DNA of 59,291 bases from Laspinema palackyanum D2c (GCF_025370875.1 NZ_JAMXFD010000020.1:52174-111464); one strand, 5' to 3'. Counted from the first letter of the stretch, positions 27,101-37,299 are shown. The notes: generated by a model not told the origin, from the letters alone. Numbers and translations: made by a program.

Positions 27101-29495
27101 AAAGGGTGAGAGGGTACTGCTCCTGCCAGCTATGCGGGGGTAATTGTTCTATCCCTATATGCAAATAATTCAAAGCAGGCTGATAGGCCGTGGATAGTTT
27201 CGCTTTTTTTCCGGCAATCAGGTTTAATTGAGCCAGGTGGGGTTCGGCGGAATGCTCCGCAATTAACGAACTGCCCAAATTAAGTTGATTGACGATATCA
27301 AAGATTTTCTCTTCTCGCTTATCCTCCGGAGTATTTTCCAGCAAGATTTGGCCAATCTTTTGATGAAACCCTGCTTTTTGCGAGTCTTCAATCAAAAAAT
27401 AGGCCGCTTGCTGAACCCGGTCATGAACAAATTTGTAAGGTAAAGATTGAAGCGAGTTACTGGGGAAGTCCAGGGACAAAAATTCTGCCTCCGCTACCAC
27501 TAAGGCGACATCTCCCATATTGCCTAAAGGATTCAATAAATTCTCGGCAACCGCTGGATAGAGATGGGGGGCCATGTCTGCTGAAGTTTGGTTAAGGATT
27601 AACCCCACATTTTCTAAATTAAACTCATTCCCAATGCAAGCGGCAATTTTTAAAATTTCTTGGGTCTCTTCTGGCAGCTTTTGGATTTTACCCACCATCA
27701 ATTCCACCACATTATCTGTAAAACCCTGGGCTTGAATTTGCTCTAAATCCCACTGCCAACTTAGAGTATTAACCTCAAACGCTAACAATCCTTCGGTATA
27801 AAGAGATTTGAGAAATTCATTCATGAAAAAGGGATTGCCGCCCGTTTTGACTTGGATTAACTCGGCGAGAGCATTGATCGTTTTTAGGTCACAGTTGAGG
27901 GTATCTCCAATCAACTGGGCGATGGTTTCTAAGTCCAAGGGGGCCAGAGCAATGCGCTGAACGATCGCCCCGGTTTTGGCAATTTCATCTAAGGTTAACA
28001 TCAGGGGATGGGCGGCGGAAACTTCGTTATCTCGATAAGCGCCGATTAAAAATAATCCGGGCGATCGCCCCGCCATTAACAATTGCATCAGCTTTAAAGA
28101 GGCTCCATCTGCCCATTGCAAATCATCAATAAATAAGGCTAAGGGATGTTCCGGTTGGGTAAAGACTTTGATAAAATTCTGAAACACCAAATTAAAGCGA
28201 TTTTGGGACTCGTTTGGTCCAAGTTCAGGAACCTTCGGCTGTTGACCAATAATTAATTCAATTTCCGGAATCACCTCTACAATCACTTGTCCATTGACTC
28301 CCACTGCGGCTAACAGATTTTCCCGCCAATGATTGAGGTGGTCTTCACTTTCAGTCAGCAGTTGTTTAACTAACCCTTGAAAGGCACTAACAATAGCACT
28401 ATAGGGAATATTTCGCTGGTATTGGTCAAATTTACCTGAAATAAAATAACCCCGTTTCTCCGTAATCGGTTTATAAAGTTCTTGGACTAAGGCCGATTTA
28501 CCAATGCCGGAATATCCTCCAATCAGCATCAGTTGACTTTGAATGCTGCTCTGTGCAAAAGCTGATAATAAACTCTGGATTTCTGACTCTCGGCCATAGA
28601 GCTTTTGGGGCAGTTGGAATTTATATGAAACATCGTGACGACCTAGAGGGAAATTCAATAGACTACTATTGGCATGATATTGACCCAGACATTCTTCTAA
28701 ATCTGCTTTTAATCCATAAGCATTCTGATAGCGGTCTTCCGCCGTTTTTGCCATCAGTTTGAGGATTATATCCGAAAGGACTGGGGGAATGTCGGCATTA
28801 ATATGAGTAGCAGGAATCGACTGTTTGGCGATATGACAATGGACTAATTCCAGGGGGTCGGTGCTTTCAAAAGGCAGTCGGTGGGTGAGCAATTCATAAA
28901 AGGTCACTCCCAGGGAATAAAAGTCACTGCGGTAGTCAATACAGCGGTTCATTCGCCCGGTTTGTTCCGGGGAGAGATAGGCGAGAGTGCCTTCTAGGAT
29001 ATTGGGATTTTTGAGGGTGGTATTTTCTCGGGTCAGTTGAGTGGAAATGCCAAAATCGATGATTTTGACTTGTCCAGTGCTGGGATTAAAAACAATATTG
29101 CTCGGGTTAATATCTTTGTGGATAATATTCGCCGAGTGAATTTGCCCTAATGCTTCAGTGATGGCAATAGCTAGATGCAGAAACTCCTCCAAATCAAAGC
29201 TGCGTTCACTCAGCCAATGTTTTAGGGATTCGCCTCCAAAGTCCTCCACAAACATGACGAGGGTATTTTGATATTTCTGCAAGTCATAAACCTTCACTAC
29301 CCCGGGCACATTCAGGGATTGAGTAATCTGATATTCCGTGCGATAGCGGGCCAGTTCTTGGGGGGTGGGATAATTTTCTTGCAGGACTTTCAGGATAATC
29401 GGTTGAGAATCTGCATCCCGGATGCCGCGATAGACAATCGAGTTGGCACTTTCATAGATTTGAGCGTGAATGGTAACGCCAGAAAGAGTCAGCAT
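24156..29495 (-). CDS. Giant Ser/Thr protein kinase - AAA ATPase - GAF - PP2C phosphatase
   Basis: About 1,779 residues from the ATG at 29495 (MLTLSGVTIHAQIYES), chosen because the paralogue at 35269 starts the same way. Kinase domain at about 8-270: Lys in PIILKVLQ (K36), catalytic HKDINPSN (D128), DFG (D147) and LAYLSPEQTGRMN. A predicted ATPase follows with Walker A GYSGIGKSALVQELY (327-341) and Walker B LFIDDLQWAD. A long helical, TPR-like region covers about 700-1300. A GAF domain (LCVPLIDRGKLVSIVYLEN) lies at about 1,350-1,510, then a coiled coil and a SpoIIE-type PP2C domain (VGGDYYDV, IAIGDVTGHGLQSG, VLYTDGITEA) to the end. It thus carries both kinase and phosphatase activity. Cyanobacterial relatives end in histidine kinases or other outputs. 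It lies 332 bp downstream of its paralogue. Confidence 0.93.
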   Translation of the reverse strand: MLTLSGVTIHAQIYESANSIVYRGIRDADSQPIILKVLQENYPTPQELARYRTEYQITQSLNVPGVVKVYDLQKYQNTLVMFVEDFGGESLKHWLSERSFDLEEFLHLAIAITEALGQIHSANIIHKDINPSNIVFNPSTGQVKIIDFGISTQLTRENTTLKNPNILEGTLAYLSPEQTGRMNRCIDYRSDFYSLGVTFYELLTHRLPFESTDPLELVHCHIAKQSIPATHINADIPPVLSDIILKLMAKTAEDRYQNAYGLKADLEECLGQYHANSSLLNFPLGRHDVSYKFQLPQKLYGRESEIQSLLSAFAQSSIQSQLMLIGGYSGIGKSALVQELYKPITEKRGYFISGKFDQYQRNIPYSAIVSAFQGLVKQLLTESEDHLNHWRENLLAAVGVNGQVIVEVIPEIELIIGQQPKVPELGPNESQNRFNLVFQNFIKVFTQPEHPLALFIDDLQWADGASLKLMQLLMAGRSPGLFLIGAYRDNEVSAAHPLMLTLDEIAKTGAIVQRIALAPLDLETIAQLIGDTLNCDLKTINALAELIQVKTGGNPFFMNEFLKSLYTEGLLAFEVNTLSWQWDLEQIQAQGFTDNVVELMVGKIQKLPEETQEILKIAACIGNEFNLENVGLILNQTSADMAPHLYPAVAENLLNPLGNMGDVALVVAEAEFLSLDFPSNSLQSLPYKFVHDRVQQAAYFLIEDSQKAGFHQKIGQILLENTPEDKREEKIFDIVNQLNLGSSLIAEHSAEPHLAQLNLIAGKKAKLSTAYQPALNYLHIGIEQLPPHSWQEQYPLTLSLYEEAAEVAYLNADFALMEEFVATVLSQAQTVLDKVKVYEVKILAYNAQNLLEDAIAIGLEALNLLGIKLPNQASKLDVLRGLLATKLTIGRRAIASFIDLPTMTDPSSQATMRILAKISSTAYFAAPLLLPLIVFKQVSLSLKWGNTSESAYAYSLYGLILCSIVEDFQGGSQLGQLALQLVYKLNAREVEARTQSIIYSFLHHWIKPVKEALNPLRQAYAVGLETGDLEFATYCALEYCSYAFLSGSELVQLESEMATYTQIMEQMRQEKALAMQSVFHQTVLNLLDERENPCHLIGTAFDEQVRLPILQSLKDRTTILLIYINKLILGVLFGEGHQAIANANLAQEYIDSGSASLFLSHFYFYDSLAHLLGATDASPPQQKAILRKVSRNQKKFKKWMQYAPQNNSQKYWLVEAERCRVQGQDAKAMEYYDKAIKLAQDNEYLHEVAIAYELAGKFYLSKGKELTAKGYIQEARYSYQLWGATAKVKDLETRYSQFFTIRERGTTNSPATSGVTSTGSNHNLDIATVMKASQAISGEVLLEKLLSSLMKILIENAGAQRGYLILSIQGQLLIEAEGEIEDNRITVLQSIPISTSQTLSESIVNYVARTQETVVLNDATRSGNFTSDAYIQQAQPKSILCVPLIDRGKLVSIVYLENNSTTGAFTPERVEVLQLLSGQVAISIENARLYQTLEEKVKDRTAQLANANAEITILNERLKAENIRMGAELDVTQRLQKMLLPNQSELDAIEGLDIAGFMEPADEVGGDYYDVLKSGDSPDGDSSASRIKIAIGDVTGHGLQSGVVMMMAQTAVRTLLEGEFTDPVQFLNIINRTIYKNVQRMNSDKNMTLALLDYYQGKLTFSGQHEEAIVMRSDGTVECIDTFDLGFPIGLIPEISNFVSTREIQLNSGDVVVLYTDGITEAVDSNWVQYGLEPMIASIRHHLQGNAREICQGVIEDVRRHIGGQKIYDDLTLIVLKQK

Positions 29496-29827
29496 AATTA
29501 GAATAGGGGTTGGGAAACCATCAAGTTTTAGGAGATCTCGGACGGGCACTCAAGCACCGCCCTCGAAGGAATGGATAATTTAAGTTTAACTTAATCGGCA
29601 GATGGGAAAAAGGCCAGTTTTTTCTCGGGTTTCTGGGGATCCAGGATTAAAAACCAGATTTTCTACAAAATTTTTCCCAATTAGCAGCCAATTAGGGACA
29701 AAAGCCATTTTTGGTTCGATAAAACTGATACTGTAGCCACGGGTTCCGAGGGCAGATCCCTCTAAGGATTGGTCGGGCGATCGCGCCAAAGCGAACCCGC
29801 CAGGGAGAGGCAAAAAAACGTCAGAGG
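29496..29827. other. Spacer between tandem kinase genes with a diverged hairpin-repeat copy
   Basis: These 332 bp separate the two paralogues. Around 29625-29710 is sequence alignable by eye with the AAACCGGGTTT element at 56846-56912 (shared TACAAAATTTTT and CCAATTAGG-like core), so it is probably a decayed copy. A 75-codon minus-strand frame here (29586-29813) has no features and is not accepted. Confidence 0.45.
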
Positions 29828-32800
29828 TTAGCGTAATCCACTAAACCGCTTTTGACAGAGATCGAAATAGATATGCGCCACCTGATCGCCGGGATTTTGA
29901 TGTAGGCAATAGGCCAATAAACGGGCTGATCCGAGAAAATCTTCCTCATCAAATAGGGATAATGCTTCAGTAAATCGGTCTAAGGTGGCTAACTTTCCCG
30001 CTTTGATTTCTGGGGAGTCCGCATCAAACACTTCATATACCGTCACCTCTTCCGATTTTCCTTTCACTTTGACCCGATCAATCCGGCGAATGGCATAGCG
30101 ATCGCGATGGGTTAACCGTGAATAAGTTTGCTCCGTAATTAACAGCGCCACACCATAATTTTTGGTCAATCCTTCCACCCGGGAAGCTAAATTTACCGCA
30201 TCGCTAATCACCGTACTATCCATACGATTTTGTCCTCCTACGGTTCCCAACATTAAGGACCCGGTATTAATCCCAATTCCATTTTTAATCGGGGCAAAAC
30301 CCCAACTCACCCGATGCTGATTGTACTCAAACAGGCGATGCAACATAGAAATTCCCGCTTTGACCGCATTATCCGCTTCTCCGCTAAACAGGGCCATAAT
30401 GGAATCCCCAATATATTTATCAATAAACCCCGAATGTTCAGCGATGGCGGGTTCCATTCGAGATAAATAGGAGTTAATAAATTTAAAGTTCTCTTCCGGG
30501 GTCATACTTTCACTCAGGGTCGTAAAGTCACGAATATCGGAAAATAGCACCGACATTTCCACCTGAACTTGATCCCCCAATACCACATCTACAATACTCT
30601 CTTTATTTAAAACCTGGAGAAACTGCCGAGGAACAAATCGTTCATAAGCTTGATTTAATTGGGCTAAATGCTTTTCATTATTTCGCACCTCGGAATAGAG
30701 TTTGGCATTTTGAATAGAAATGGCCGCTTGTCCCGAAAGCAGTTTTAAAATTTCCACCCGTTCAGGTATAAATGCCCCGGTGGTGCGATTATTTTCTAAA
30801 TAAACAATGCTAACCAGCTTGCCGCCATCAATCAGGGGAACACAGAGGATAGATTGGGTCTGATTTTTTTGAATATAGGAATCAGTGGTAAAATCACCGT
30901 CTTGGGTGGCATTATTTAAGACAATGGCTTCTTGAGTTCGGGCCACATAATTCACAATGGCAACCGAAACCCGGTCCGATTCAGTCAGGGGAATGGATTG
31001 CAAGACCGTGATGCGATCGCCATCAATTGTTCCCTCTGCTTCTATCCTCAATTGTCCCTGATGGGATAAAATCAAACAACCCCGTTGTGCCCCCGCATTT
31101 TCAATCGCAATCTTCATTAAACTAGAGAGCAATTTCTCTAGGACAATTTCCCCATAAATCGCCTGGGATGCTTTCATCATCGTTGATATATCCAGATGAG
31201 CGAGTAAATCGGCTGCACTAGCCGATATCGTTTTTTGGGGATCAGAAATTTTCCGATTTTCCGGGGTGAGTAAGTTATCATATAATTTCTCTAACTGCTT
31301 CACCTTAGCCACTGCTCCCCAGAGTTTATAAAAATAGTGAGCCTCCTGTAAATAGGCTTGGGCAATTAATACTTTTCCTTGGGCAAAATAAAATTTAGCC
31401 GCCCGTTCATAAATCAGGGCAGTTTCGGGGAGACAATCCCGCTTTTGAGCCAACTCCAGGGCGGAGTCATAGCAGGCGATCGCCCGGTGGTTTTTGCCCA
31501 AGACTCGATACCGTTCTGCCTCAACCAATTCAAATTTATGAGCATTATTCATCCCGGCAATCCGCGCCCATTTTTTAAGTTTTCTCTGGTTTTTTCTCAC
31601 TTTTTGAAGTAGCATTTTTCCAGATAAAGGGTCTGATTTTGCCGCAATATCCAGCCGAACCAGAGAATCATAAAAATAGAAATAAATCACCACGGGAGAG
31701 GCCGTCACCCCATCCAGATAAGCTTCGCAGAGATTAGCTGATATGAGCGCTTGTTCTAAATTGCCAAACAGATAACTTAGGATTAACTTATTAAAATAAA
31801 CGTAACAAATCGCCGTCCGATCATTTCGACTTTCTAGTTCCGGTACCATGATTGCTTCATCAAAAGCAGTTCCTTCTAAAGCGCAAGGATCCGGAGATTT
31901 TCCCAGTAAGTTAAGCACTCCCTGATGAAAGACTTCTTGTAAGTTTAAAACCCGGACCTGTCCCATTTCCTGAATGCAGGTAGCATAGGTTGCCATTTGA
32001 GATTCCAAGGAGACTAATTCTTGACCGCTTAAAAAGGCATTATAACAATAGTGACAAGCGGCATAAGCGGCATATTCCAAGTCTCCGTTTTCCAGACCGA
32101 TTTGATAGGCATTCAGCAGGGGTTTTAAAACGGAATTGAGGGGGTCAATCCAATGCTGAATTAAAGCCCCTACTACAAATTCAGTTCGGGCTTTCACATC
32201 TCGGGCATTCAGTTGAGAAAGAACCTTGAGGCAGAGTTGACCAAATTGATATCCGGTCTGCAATTGTCCCACGACTCCACAGAGAATGACCCCATAACTA
32301 CTATAGGCATAAGCGGATTCCGAACTGTTGCCCCATTTAATGGATAACGTGACATTTTTAAACACAATCAGGGGGAACATTAAAGGGGCGGCAAAATAGG
32401 CAGAAGAGGTGATTTTTCCCAGGATACTCATGGCAGCTTTGGGATAGGCAGCGGTCATCAAGGGTAGATCCACTAAACTGGGGATGGGTTTAAATCCCAG
32501 GGCTAATTTTGTTTGCAACAAACCCCATAAAACATGGCCGTTGTGAGGATGACTGGGGAGTTTAACCCCGAGGCGTTTCAAGACTTTTAATCCAATGGCG
32601 ATCGCTTCATTAAATTGACTCTGCGCATTATAAGCCAAGATTTTGACTTCATAGACGGCCACGGTGTCTAAAACCGTTTGAGCATGACTTAAAACGGTTT
32701 CAATCATTTGGTCCATTAACTCAAACTCGGTATTCAAATAAGCCACTTCTGCTGCCTTTGCATACAGAGATAAGGTTAAAAAATAATGCTGATGCCAACT

Positions 32801-35269
32801 GTCCTGTTCTAATAAATCTATGCCCACTTTTAAATAAGTCAACGCGGGTTGATAAGCTGCCGACAGTTTAGCTTTTTCCCCCGCCCTTAAATTTAATTCA
32901 GCCCATTTATATTTTTCCTCGGATTCGGTGATTAACTCCAGGGCAAAATTAAATTGATTTACCATGTCAAAGATTTTTTCTTCCCGGCGACTGGGGGGAG
33001 TATTTTCCAGAAGAATTTGTCCAATATCGCGATGTACCTTAGTGCGTTCGGCGTCGGGAATCAGAAAATAAGCCGCTTGTTGAATGCGATCGTGAACGAA
33101 CTGATAAATTAGGGCAGGATATTCTTTCCGAGGTAAATAACAGTAGGAATAATCCTCCTCGGTCAGGATTAAGTCGATATCCCCTTGATTCATCCGAGAC
33201 CTAACTAAATTTTCCGCAACCGCCGCGTTTAAATCCTCTACAGTTTTTTTCAGCGATTGCTGACTGACTAATTCTAAGAGATTTAAGTCAAACTCATTGC
33301 CAATACAAGCGGCTAATTTAACTAATAATTGAGTCGCTTCGGGTAGCTTTTGAATCTTACCCGTCATCAGTTCCACCACATTATCTGTAAAATCTCGGGC
33401 CTTAATCTGCTCTAAATTCCAGCACCATCCCACCCTAAACTGGCCTAGGGTTTCAGGAGAATCAGGGAGGTCAGAATGGGTATCAAGACTCTCAGAAAGT
33501 TGGGTTTTAAACTGGAGCAGTCCTTCGGTATAAAGAGACTTTAAAAACTCATTCATGAAAAAGGGATTACCCCCGGTTTTAAACTGGACTAACTCCGCCA
33601 GTTCCATCACTCCTGCTGGGGTAGATTTCAGGGTATCGGCAATCAGTTGAGCAATCGTCGGCAACTCTAAGGGAGACAGGTAAATTCGCTCGACAATCGC
33701 TCCATTTTTAGTCATTTCATCCACCATTAACGCCAAGGGATGACAGGGAGAGACTTCATTATCTCGATAGGAACCAATTACAAATAGTCCCGGGACCGCC
33801 CCTGCTATCAGTCGTTGAATTAAGTTCAAGGATGCCCCATCTGCCCAATGTAAATCATCAATAAATAAGGCTAACGGATGTTCCGGTTTTGTAAAGACTT
33901 TAATGAATTTTTGAAACACTAAATTAAAGCGGTTTTGGGACTCATTGGGTCCGAGGGTGGGGACCGGGGGTTGTTTGCCAATGATTAATTCAATTTCTGG
34001 GATGACTTCCACAATCACTTGACCATTCACCCCTAAAGCGGTTAAGAGTTTTTCCTGCCATTGCTTGAGTTGAGCTTCGCTTTCGGTTAAGAGGTGTTTG
34101 ATTAACTGCTGTAGCGATCGCACCAAAGCACTATAGGGAATATTCCGCTGATATTGGTCAAATTTGCCCGAAATAAAATAGCCCCGATGAGCGGTAATCG
34201 GTTTGTAGAGTTCTTGCACCAAAGCAGATTTACCAATCCCAGAATATCCCGCAATTAGCATCAATTGACCTCGTTTTCGGGTGCGTTCAAAAGCCTCAAT
34301 TAAAGCTTTAATCTCAACCTCTCTACCATAGAGTTTTTGAGGCAGTTGAAACTTGTCAGAAATATCCTGAAGCGCAATTGGAAAAGTAGAAATTCCGCCA
34401 GGTTCCTGGAGTTGCTGTAAACAGAATTCTAAATCTGCTTTTAATCCATAAGCATTTTGATAGCGTTCTTCCCCGGTTTTTGCCATCAATTTGAGGATAA
34501 TTTCTGAGAGAACTGGCGGAATACTCTCGATTCCCCCTTCCAAAAATTTCCTTTCTGCATGAAAATTTTCAACCCGCAGATGAGGGGGAATGGGCTGTTT
34601 GGCAATATGACAATGGATTAATTCTAAAGGGTCGGTACTTTCAAAGGGTAAGCGGTGGGTCAGCAGTTCATAAAAGGTAACTCCTAAGGAATAAAAGTCA
34701 CTGCGATAGTCCACACAGCGATTCATTCGACCCGTTTGTTCCGGAGATAAATAGGCGAGAGTTCCTTCCAGACTATTAGGATTGTTGAGTCCAGTATTTT
34801 TCCGGGTTAATTGGGTAGAAATTCCGAAATCAATGATTTTAATCTGTCCTGTAGTCGGGTTAAAAACAATATTACTGGGGTTAATATCTTTGTGAATAAT
34901 ATTGGCCGCGTGAATCTGGGCCAGTGCCTCGGTGGTTGCGATCGCAATTTGCAGAAATTCGGCTAAGGTAAATTGGCGATGCTGCATCCAATAGCTTAAA
35001 GATTCCCCGCCGAAATCCTCGATAAACATGACGAGGCGATTCTGATATTTTTGCAAATCATAAACTTGAACCACTCCGGGCACGTTGAGAGATTTAGTAA
35101 TTTCATATTCTGTGCGATAGCGAATCAGTTCTTGAGGTGTGGGATAATTTTCTTTAAGTAATTTGAGGATAATAGATTGATTATCGGGTTCGCGAATCCC
35201 TCGATATAAGAGGGAGTTAGAACTTTCATAGATTTGCACTTGAACGGCAACACCAGGAAGAGTCAGCAT
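29828..35269 (-). CDS. Giant Ser/Thr protein kinase - AAA ATPase - GAF - class III nucleotide cyclase
   Basis: 1,813 residues, paralogous to the protein at 24156-29495 along kinase (HKDINPSN, DFGIST, LAYLSPEQTGRMN), ATPase (GYSGIGKSALVQ, FIDDLHWADGASL), helical and GAF regions. The C-terminus differs: after YERFVPRQFLQVL there is a class III cyclase domain at about 1,570-1,750 with both metal-binding aspartate motifs (LFSDIRDFTTL and DKYIGDSIMALF) and the nucleotide-side STVISDAVNLASRVEGL. The Lys in DKYIGD and the later Asp favour adenylate cyclase activity. A tail of about 70 residues (SPEIKAGKLATLDRFTEALS) follows. It should turn a sensed signal into cyclic AMP. Confidence 0.93.
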   Translation of the reverse strand: MLTLPGVAVQVQIYESSNSLLYRGIREPDNQSIILKLLKENYPTPQELIRYRTEYEITKSLNVPGVVQVYDLQKYQNRLVMFIEDFGGESLSYWMQHRQFTLAEFLQIAIATTEALAQIHAANIIHKDINPSNIVFNPTTGQIKIIDFGISTQLTRKNTGLNNPNSLEGTLAYLSPEQTGRMNRCVDYRSDFYSLGVTFYELLTHRLPFESTDPLELIHCHIAKQPIPPHLRVENFHAERKFLEGGIESIPPVLSEIILKLMAKTGEERYQNAYGLKADLEFCLQQLQEPGGISTFPIALQDISDKFQLPQKLYGREVEIKALIEAFERTRKRGQLMLIAGYSGIGKSALVQELYKPITAHRGYFISGKFDQYQRNIPYSALVRSLQQLIKHLLTESEAQLKQWQEKLLTALGVNGQVIVEVIPEIELIIGKQPPVPTLGPNESQNRFNLVFQKFIKVFTKPEHPLALFIDDLHWADGASLNLIQRLIAGAVPGLFVIGSYRDNEVSPCHPLALMVDEMTKNGAIVERIYLSPLELPTIAQLIADTLKSTPAGVMELAELVQFKTGGNPFFMNEFLKSLYTEGLLQFKTQLSESLDTHSDLPDSPETLGQFRVGWCWNLEQIKARDFTDNVVELMTGKIQKLPEATQLLVKLAACIGNEFDLNLLELVSQQSLKKTVEDLNAAVAENLVRSRMNQGDIDLILTEEDYSYCYLPRKEYPALIYQFVHDRIQQAAYFLIPDAERTKVHRDIGQILLENTPPSRREEKIFDMVNQFNFALELITESEEKYKWAELNLRAGEKAKLSAAYQPALTYLKVGIDLLEQDSWHQHYFLTLSLYAKAAEVAYLNTEFELMDQMIETVLSHAQTVLDTVAVYEVKILAYNAQSQFNEAIAIGLKVLKRLGVKLPSHPHNGHVLWGLLQTKLALGFKPIPSLVDLPLMTAAYPKAAMSILGKITSSAYFAAPLMFPLIVFKNVTLSIKWGNSSESAYAYSSYGVILCGVVGQLQTGYQFGQLCLKVLSQLNARDVKARTEFVVGALIQHWIDPLNSVLKPLLNAYQIGLENGDLEYAAYAACHYCYNAFLSGQELVSLESQMATYATCIQEMGQVRVLNLQEVFHQGVLNLLGKSPDPCALEGTAFDEAIMVPELESRNDRTAICYVYFNKLILSYLFGNLEQALISANLCEAYLDGVTASPVVIYFYFYDSLVRLDIAAKSDPLSGKMLLQKVRKNQRKLKKWARIAGMNNAHKFELVEAERYRVLGKNHRAIACYDSALELAQKRDCLPETALIYERAAKFYFAQGKVLIAQAYLQEAHYFYKLWGAVAKVKQLEKLYDNLLTPENRKISDPQKTISASAADLLAHLDISTMMKASQAIYGEIVLEKLLSSLMKIAIENAGAQRGCLILSHQGQLRIEAEGTIDGDRITVLQSIPLTESDRVSVAIVNYVARTQEAIVLNNATQDGDFTTDSYIQKNQTQSILCVPLIDGGKLVSIVYLENNRTTGAFIPERVEILKLLSGQAAISIQNAKLYSEVRNNEKHLAQLNQAYERFVPRQFLQVLNKESIVDVVLGDQVQVEMSVLFSDIRDFTTLSESMTPEENFKFINSYLSRMEPAIAEHSGFIDKYIGDSIMALFSGEADNAVKAGISMLHRLFEYNQHRVSWGFAPIKNGIGINTGSLMLGTVGGQNRMDSTVISDAVNLASRVEGLTKNYGVALLITEQTYSRLTHRDRYAIRRIDRVKVKGKSEEVTVYEVFDADSPEIKAGKLATLDRFTEALSLFDEEDFLGSARLLAYCLHQNPGDQVAHIYFDLCQKRFSGLR

Positions 35270-35678
35270 AATTACAGGGTCGCTAGAACGCTATGAAATT
35301 TGAGGGAATGCCGGGGCGATCGCCAGTCGAACCCCATCAACATCACAACGGGGCTAAAATGGGCCAACGTACAATTCCGAACCTGCCGTCCCCTATGGGT
35401 ACAGTGGGTCCAAGCAAAAAACTGTATTCAATATCAGTCTTAAGGTAGATGCAGATTAAGCAATGAACTGAAATGAATAAACCCCTAAAATGAAATTAGG
35501 GTCACCCCTTACGCTTTCTCTCAGGGAGAGGCAATTCAGATACTGATCCAACTCAAAAGAGGAATATCAACAAACAGGAACCTTAAAATCAAGGCCCCTC
35601 ATGAACCCCTATGGAATTGATAGTTTGAGTTTAATTTTGTCGCCACCTTGAACCTAGGCAACTGCTTTCTAGGATAAC
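35270..35678. other. Intergenic region upstream of the kinase-cyclase gene
   Basis: These 409 bp hold no gene I can support. They carry the upstream region of the kinase-cyclase gene and, at the far end, the stop of the decayed copy at 35679. Confidence 0.4.
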
Positions 35679-35891
35679 TTATTTGTTCTGGGAATGGGGG
35701 CCCAACTCGACCTCACAGAACTGCGCCCCCTCCAAAAACTTCCTGGCAGAATACAAAGATAATGCTTCCGTAAATTGCTCTAACCGGGCTAATTTTCGCA
35801 CTTTTATTTCCGGGGATTCGGCATCAATTCCCTCATGAATTTTCACCGCTTCCGATTTTCCGGGTTGGTTAACGAAAATTCTTCTATAGAA
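35679..35891 (-). pseudogene. C-terminal relic of a third kinase-cyclase paralogue
   Basis: Reading the minus strand from about 35891 gives YRRIFVNQPGKSEAVKIHEG, then DAESPEIKVRKLARLEQFTE and ALSLYSARKFLEGAQF, ending at a TAA at 35679. This matches the tail of the neighbouring kinase-cyclase (IRRIDRVKVKGKSEEV, DADSPEIKAGKLATLDRFTEALSL). There is no start codon and nothing of the upstream domains, so it is a remnant. It lies 410 bp upstream of the intact gene in the same orientation, as expected for the end of a third tandem copy. Confidence 0.82.
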
Positions 35892-36013
35892 GGGCGATGG
35901 AGGCTTTTAGATAACTCGAATAAGAGGGGAGTTGTTATCATCATTTCACCCTTTTAGTAGAGGGGAATGAAGCAACAAAAGGGATTGATTTATAGCAGAA
36001 CCGATCGCCGAAT

Positions 36014-36946
36014 TTACCCCTCTTCCCCGGCATGATAGGAACTGCGGACCAGGGGACCCGATCGCACATGAGAAAACCCCATCTCCCGGGCGATCGTCCC
36101 TAACTCCTCAAACTCCTCCGGTGTCCAATACTTCTGCACCGGCAAATGGTCTAACGAGGGCCGCATATACTGTCCCAAAGTCAGGCGATCGCAATCCACC
36201 GCCCTCAACTCTGCCATCGCCTCAATCACCTCTTCCTGGGTTTCCCCATGTCCCAACATCAAACCCGATTTTGTAGGAATCGTTGCATCCAGTTCCTTAA
36301 CTACCTTCAACACCGCCAAAGAACGCTCCAACTTTGCCCCTCGACGCACCCGCCCTTGTAACCGGCGCACCGTCTCAATATTATGGTTATAACAAGCCGG
36401 TTTCGCCGCCACAACGGTTGCAATTCTCTCCCGTTGCAACTGTGCCAACTCCGCCCCCTGTCCCCCCCAGAAATCTGCCGTGAGCACTTCTATCTGAGTA
36501 TCCGGAGTGCGATCGCGAATTTCCTTCATCGTCGCCACAAACCATCCGGCACCCCCATCGGCTAAATCATCTCGCGCCACCGAAGTCAGCACTACATACC
36601 GCAATCCCAACAACTGCACCGCCTCCGCCACCTTTTGCGGTTCCTGGGGGTCTAACGGCATCGGCGCATGGCCCTTATCCACCTGACAAAACCCACAAGA
36701 GCGAGTACAAGTCGGACCCATCAACAAAAACGTCGCCGTCTGATTGCCATAACATTCCCCGCGATTGGGACAGCGGCCCTCTTCACAAATCGTATGGATC
36801 TGCCGTTGCTTGATAATCCGTTGCACCTGGGACAACTCACTCGCCTTGCCAATACCTCGGCGTCGTAACCAGTCCGGCATCGTCTCAAGGTCAGTCCGGA
36901 AGGGCGTGGAAGAGTTAAGATTCATAGCGTTTGTTTCAGCAGACAT
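36014..36946 (-). CDS. lipA: Lipoyl synthase
   Basis: LipA is a radical SAM enzyme that inserts two sulfurs into octanoyl groups on lipoyl-dependent enzymes. From the ATG at 36946 it has 310 residues. The auxiliary cluster cysteines are C54, C59 and C65 ([12 protein letters not shown]) and the radical SAM cluster is CTRSCGFC at 80-87. The C-terminal serine motif RSSYHAG is present. Another ATG at 36925 is possible, and the frame extends back to 37075 with no family-like sequence. No Shine-Dalgarno decides between the two starts. Confidence 0.96.
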   Translation of the reverse strand: MSAETNAMNLNSSTPFRTDLETMPDWLRRRGIGKASELSQVQRIIKQRQIHTICEEGRCPNRGECYGNQTATFLLMGPTCTRSCGFCQVDKGHAPMPLDPQEPQKVAEAVQLLGLRYVVLTSVARDDLADGGAGWFVATMKEIRDRTPDTQIEVLTADFWGGQGAELAQLQRERIATVVAAKPACYNHNIETVRRLQGRVRRGAKLERSLAVLKVVKELDATIPTKSGLMLGHGETQEEVIEAMAELRAVDCDRLTLGQYMRPSLDHLPVQKYWTPEEFEELGTIAREMGFSHVRSGPLVRSSYHAGEEG

Positions 36947-37299
36947 CGCATTAACCGGGGGAACGGGGATAAATACAGAGACATCCCAGACAGGGATTGC
37001 AGCCAGCGCCCTTATTCTACTCCAACCCCTCCCCTGATCCGTAACCCGAAACACCTTCCCGGGATGAAATTTCAATCATCATGGGGTTTAACATAGATTC
37101 GGTTCATCCAAAAAGAGGCAAGAGATAGATCTACCCTGTCCCAAAGCCCAATACAATCAAGAAAGCTGCCAGTTTGGGGATCGGCTAGGCCCGCCGTTCG
37201 CTTTGGGCGAGGGTGCATAGGCATTCCCGGGACAGCGTTAATCCAAAAAAACTCTCTTGTTAGAATTACAGCTTTCACTCACCCCCAGAGGAGTCAGTC
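36947..37299. other. Divergent spacer between lipA and the response regulator
   Basis: These 353 bp hold the promoters of two divergent genes. I see no accepted reading frame. An AGAGGAG Shine-Dalgarno sits just before the GTG at 37300. Confidence 0.45.

Noticed and set aside
29586-29813. 75-codon minus-strand frame between the giant kinases
   Set aside because: It overlaps a decayed hairpin repeat and shows no protein-like features.
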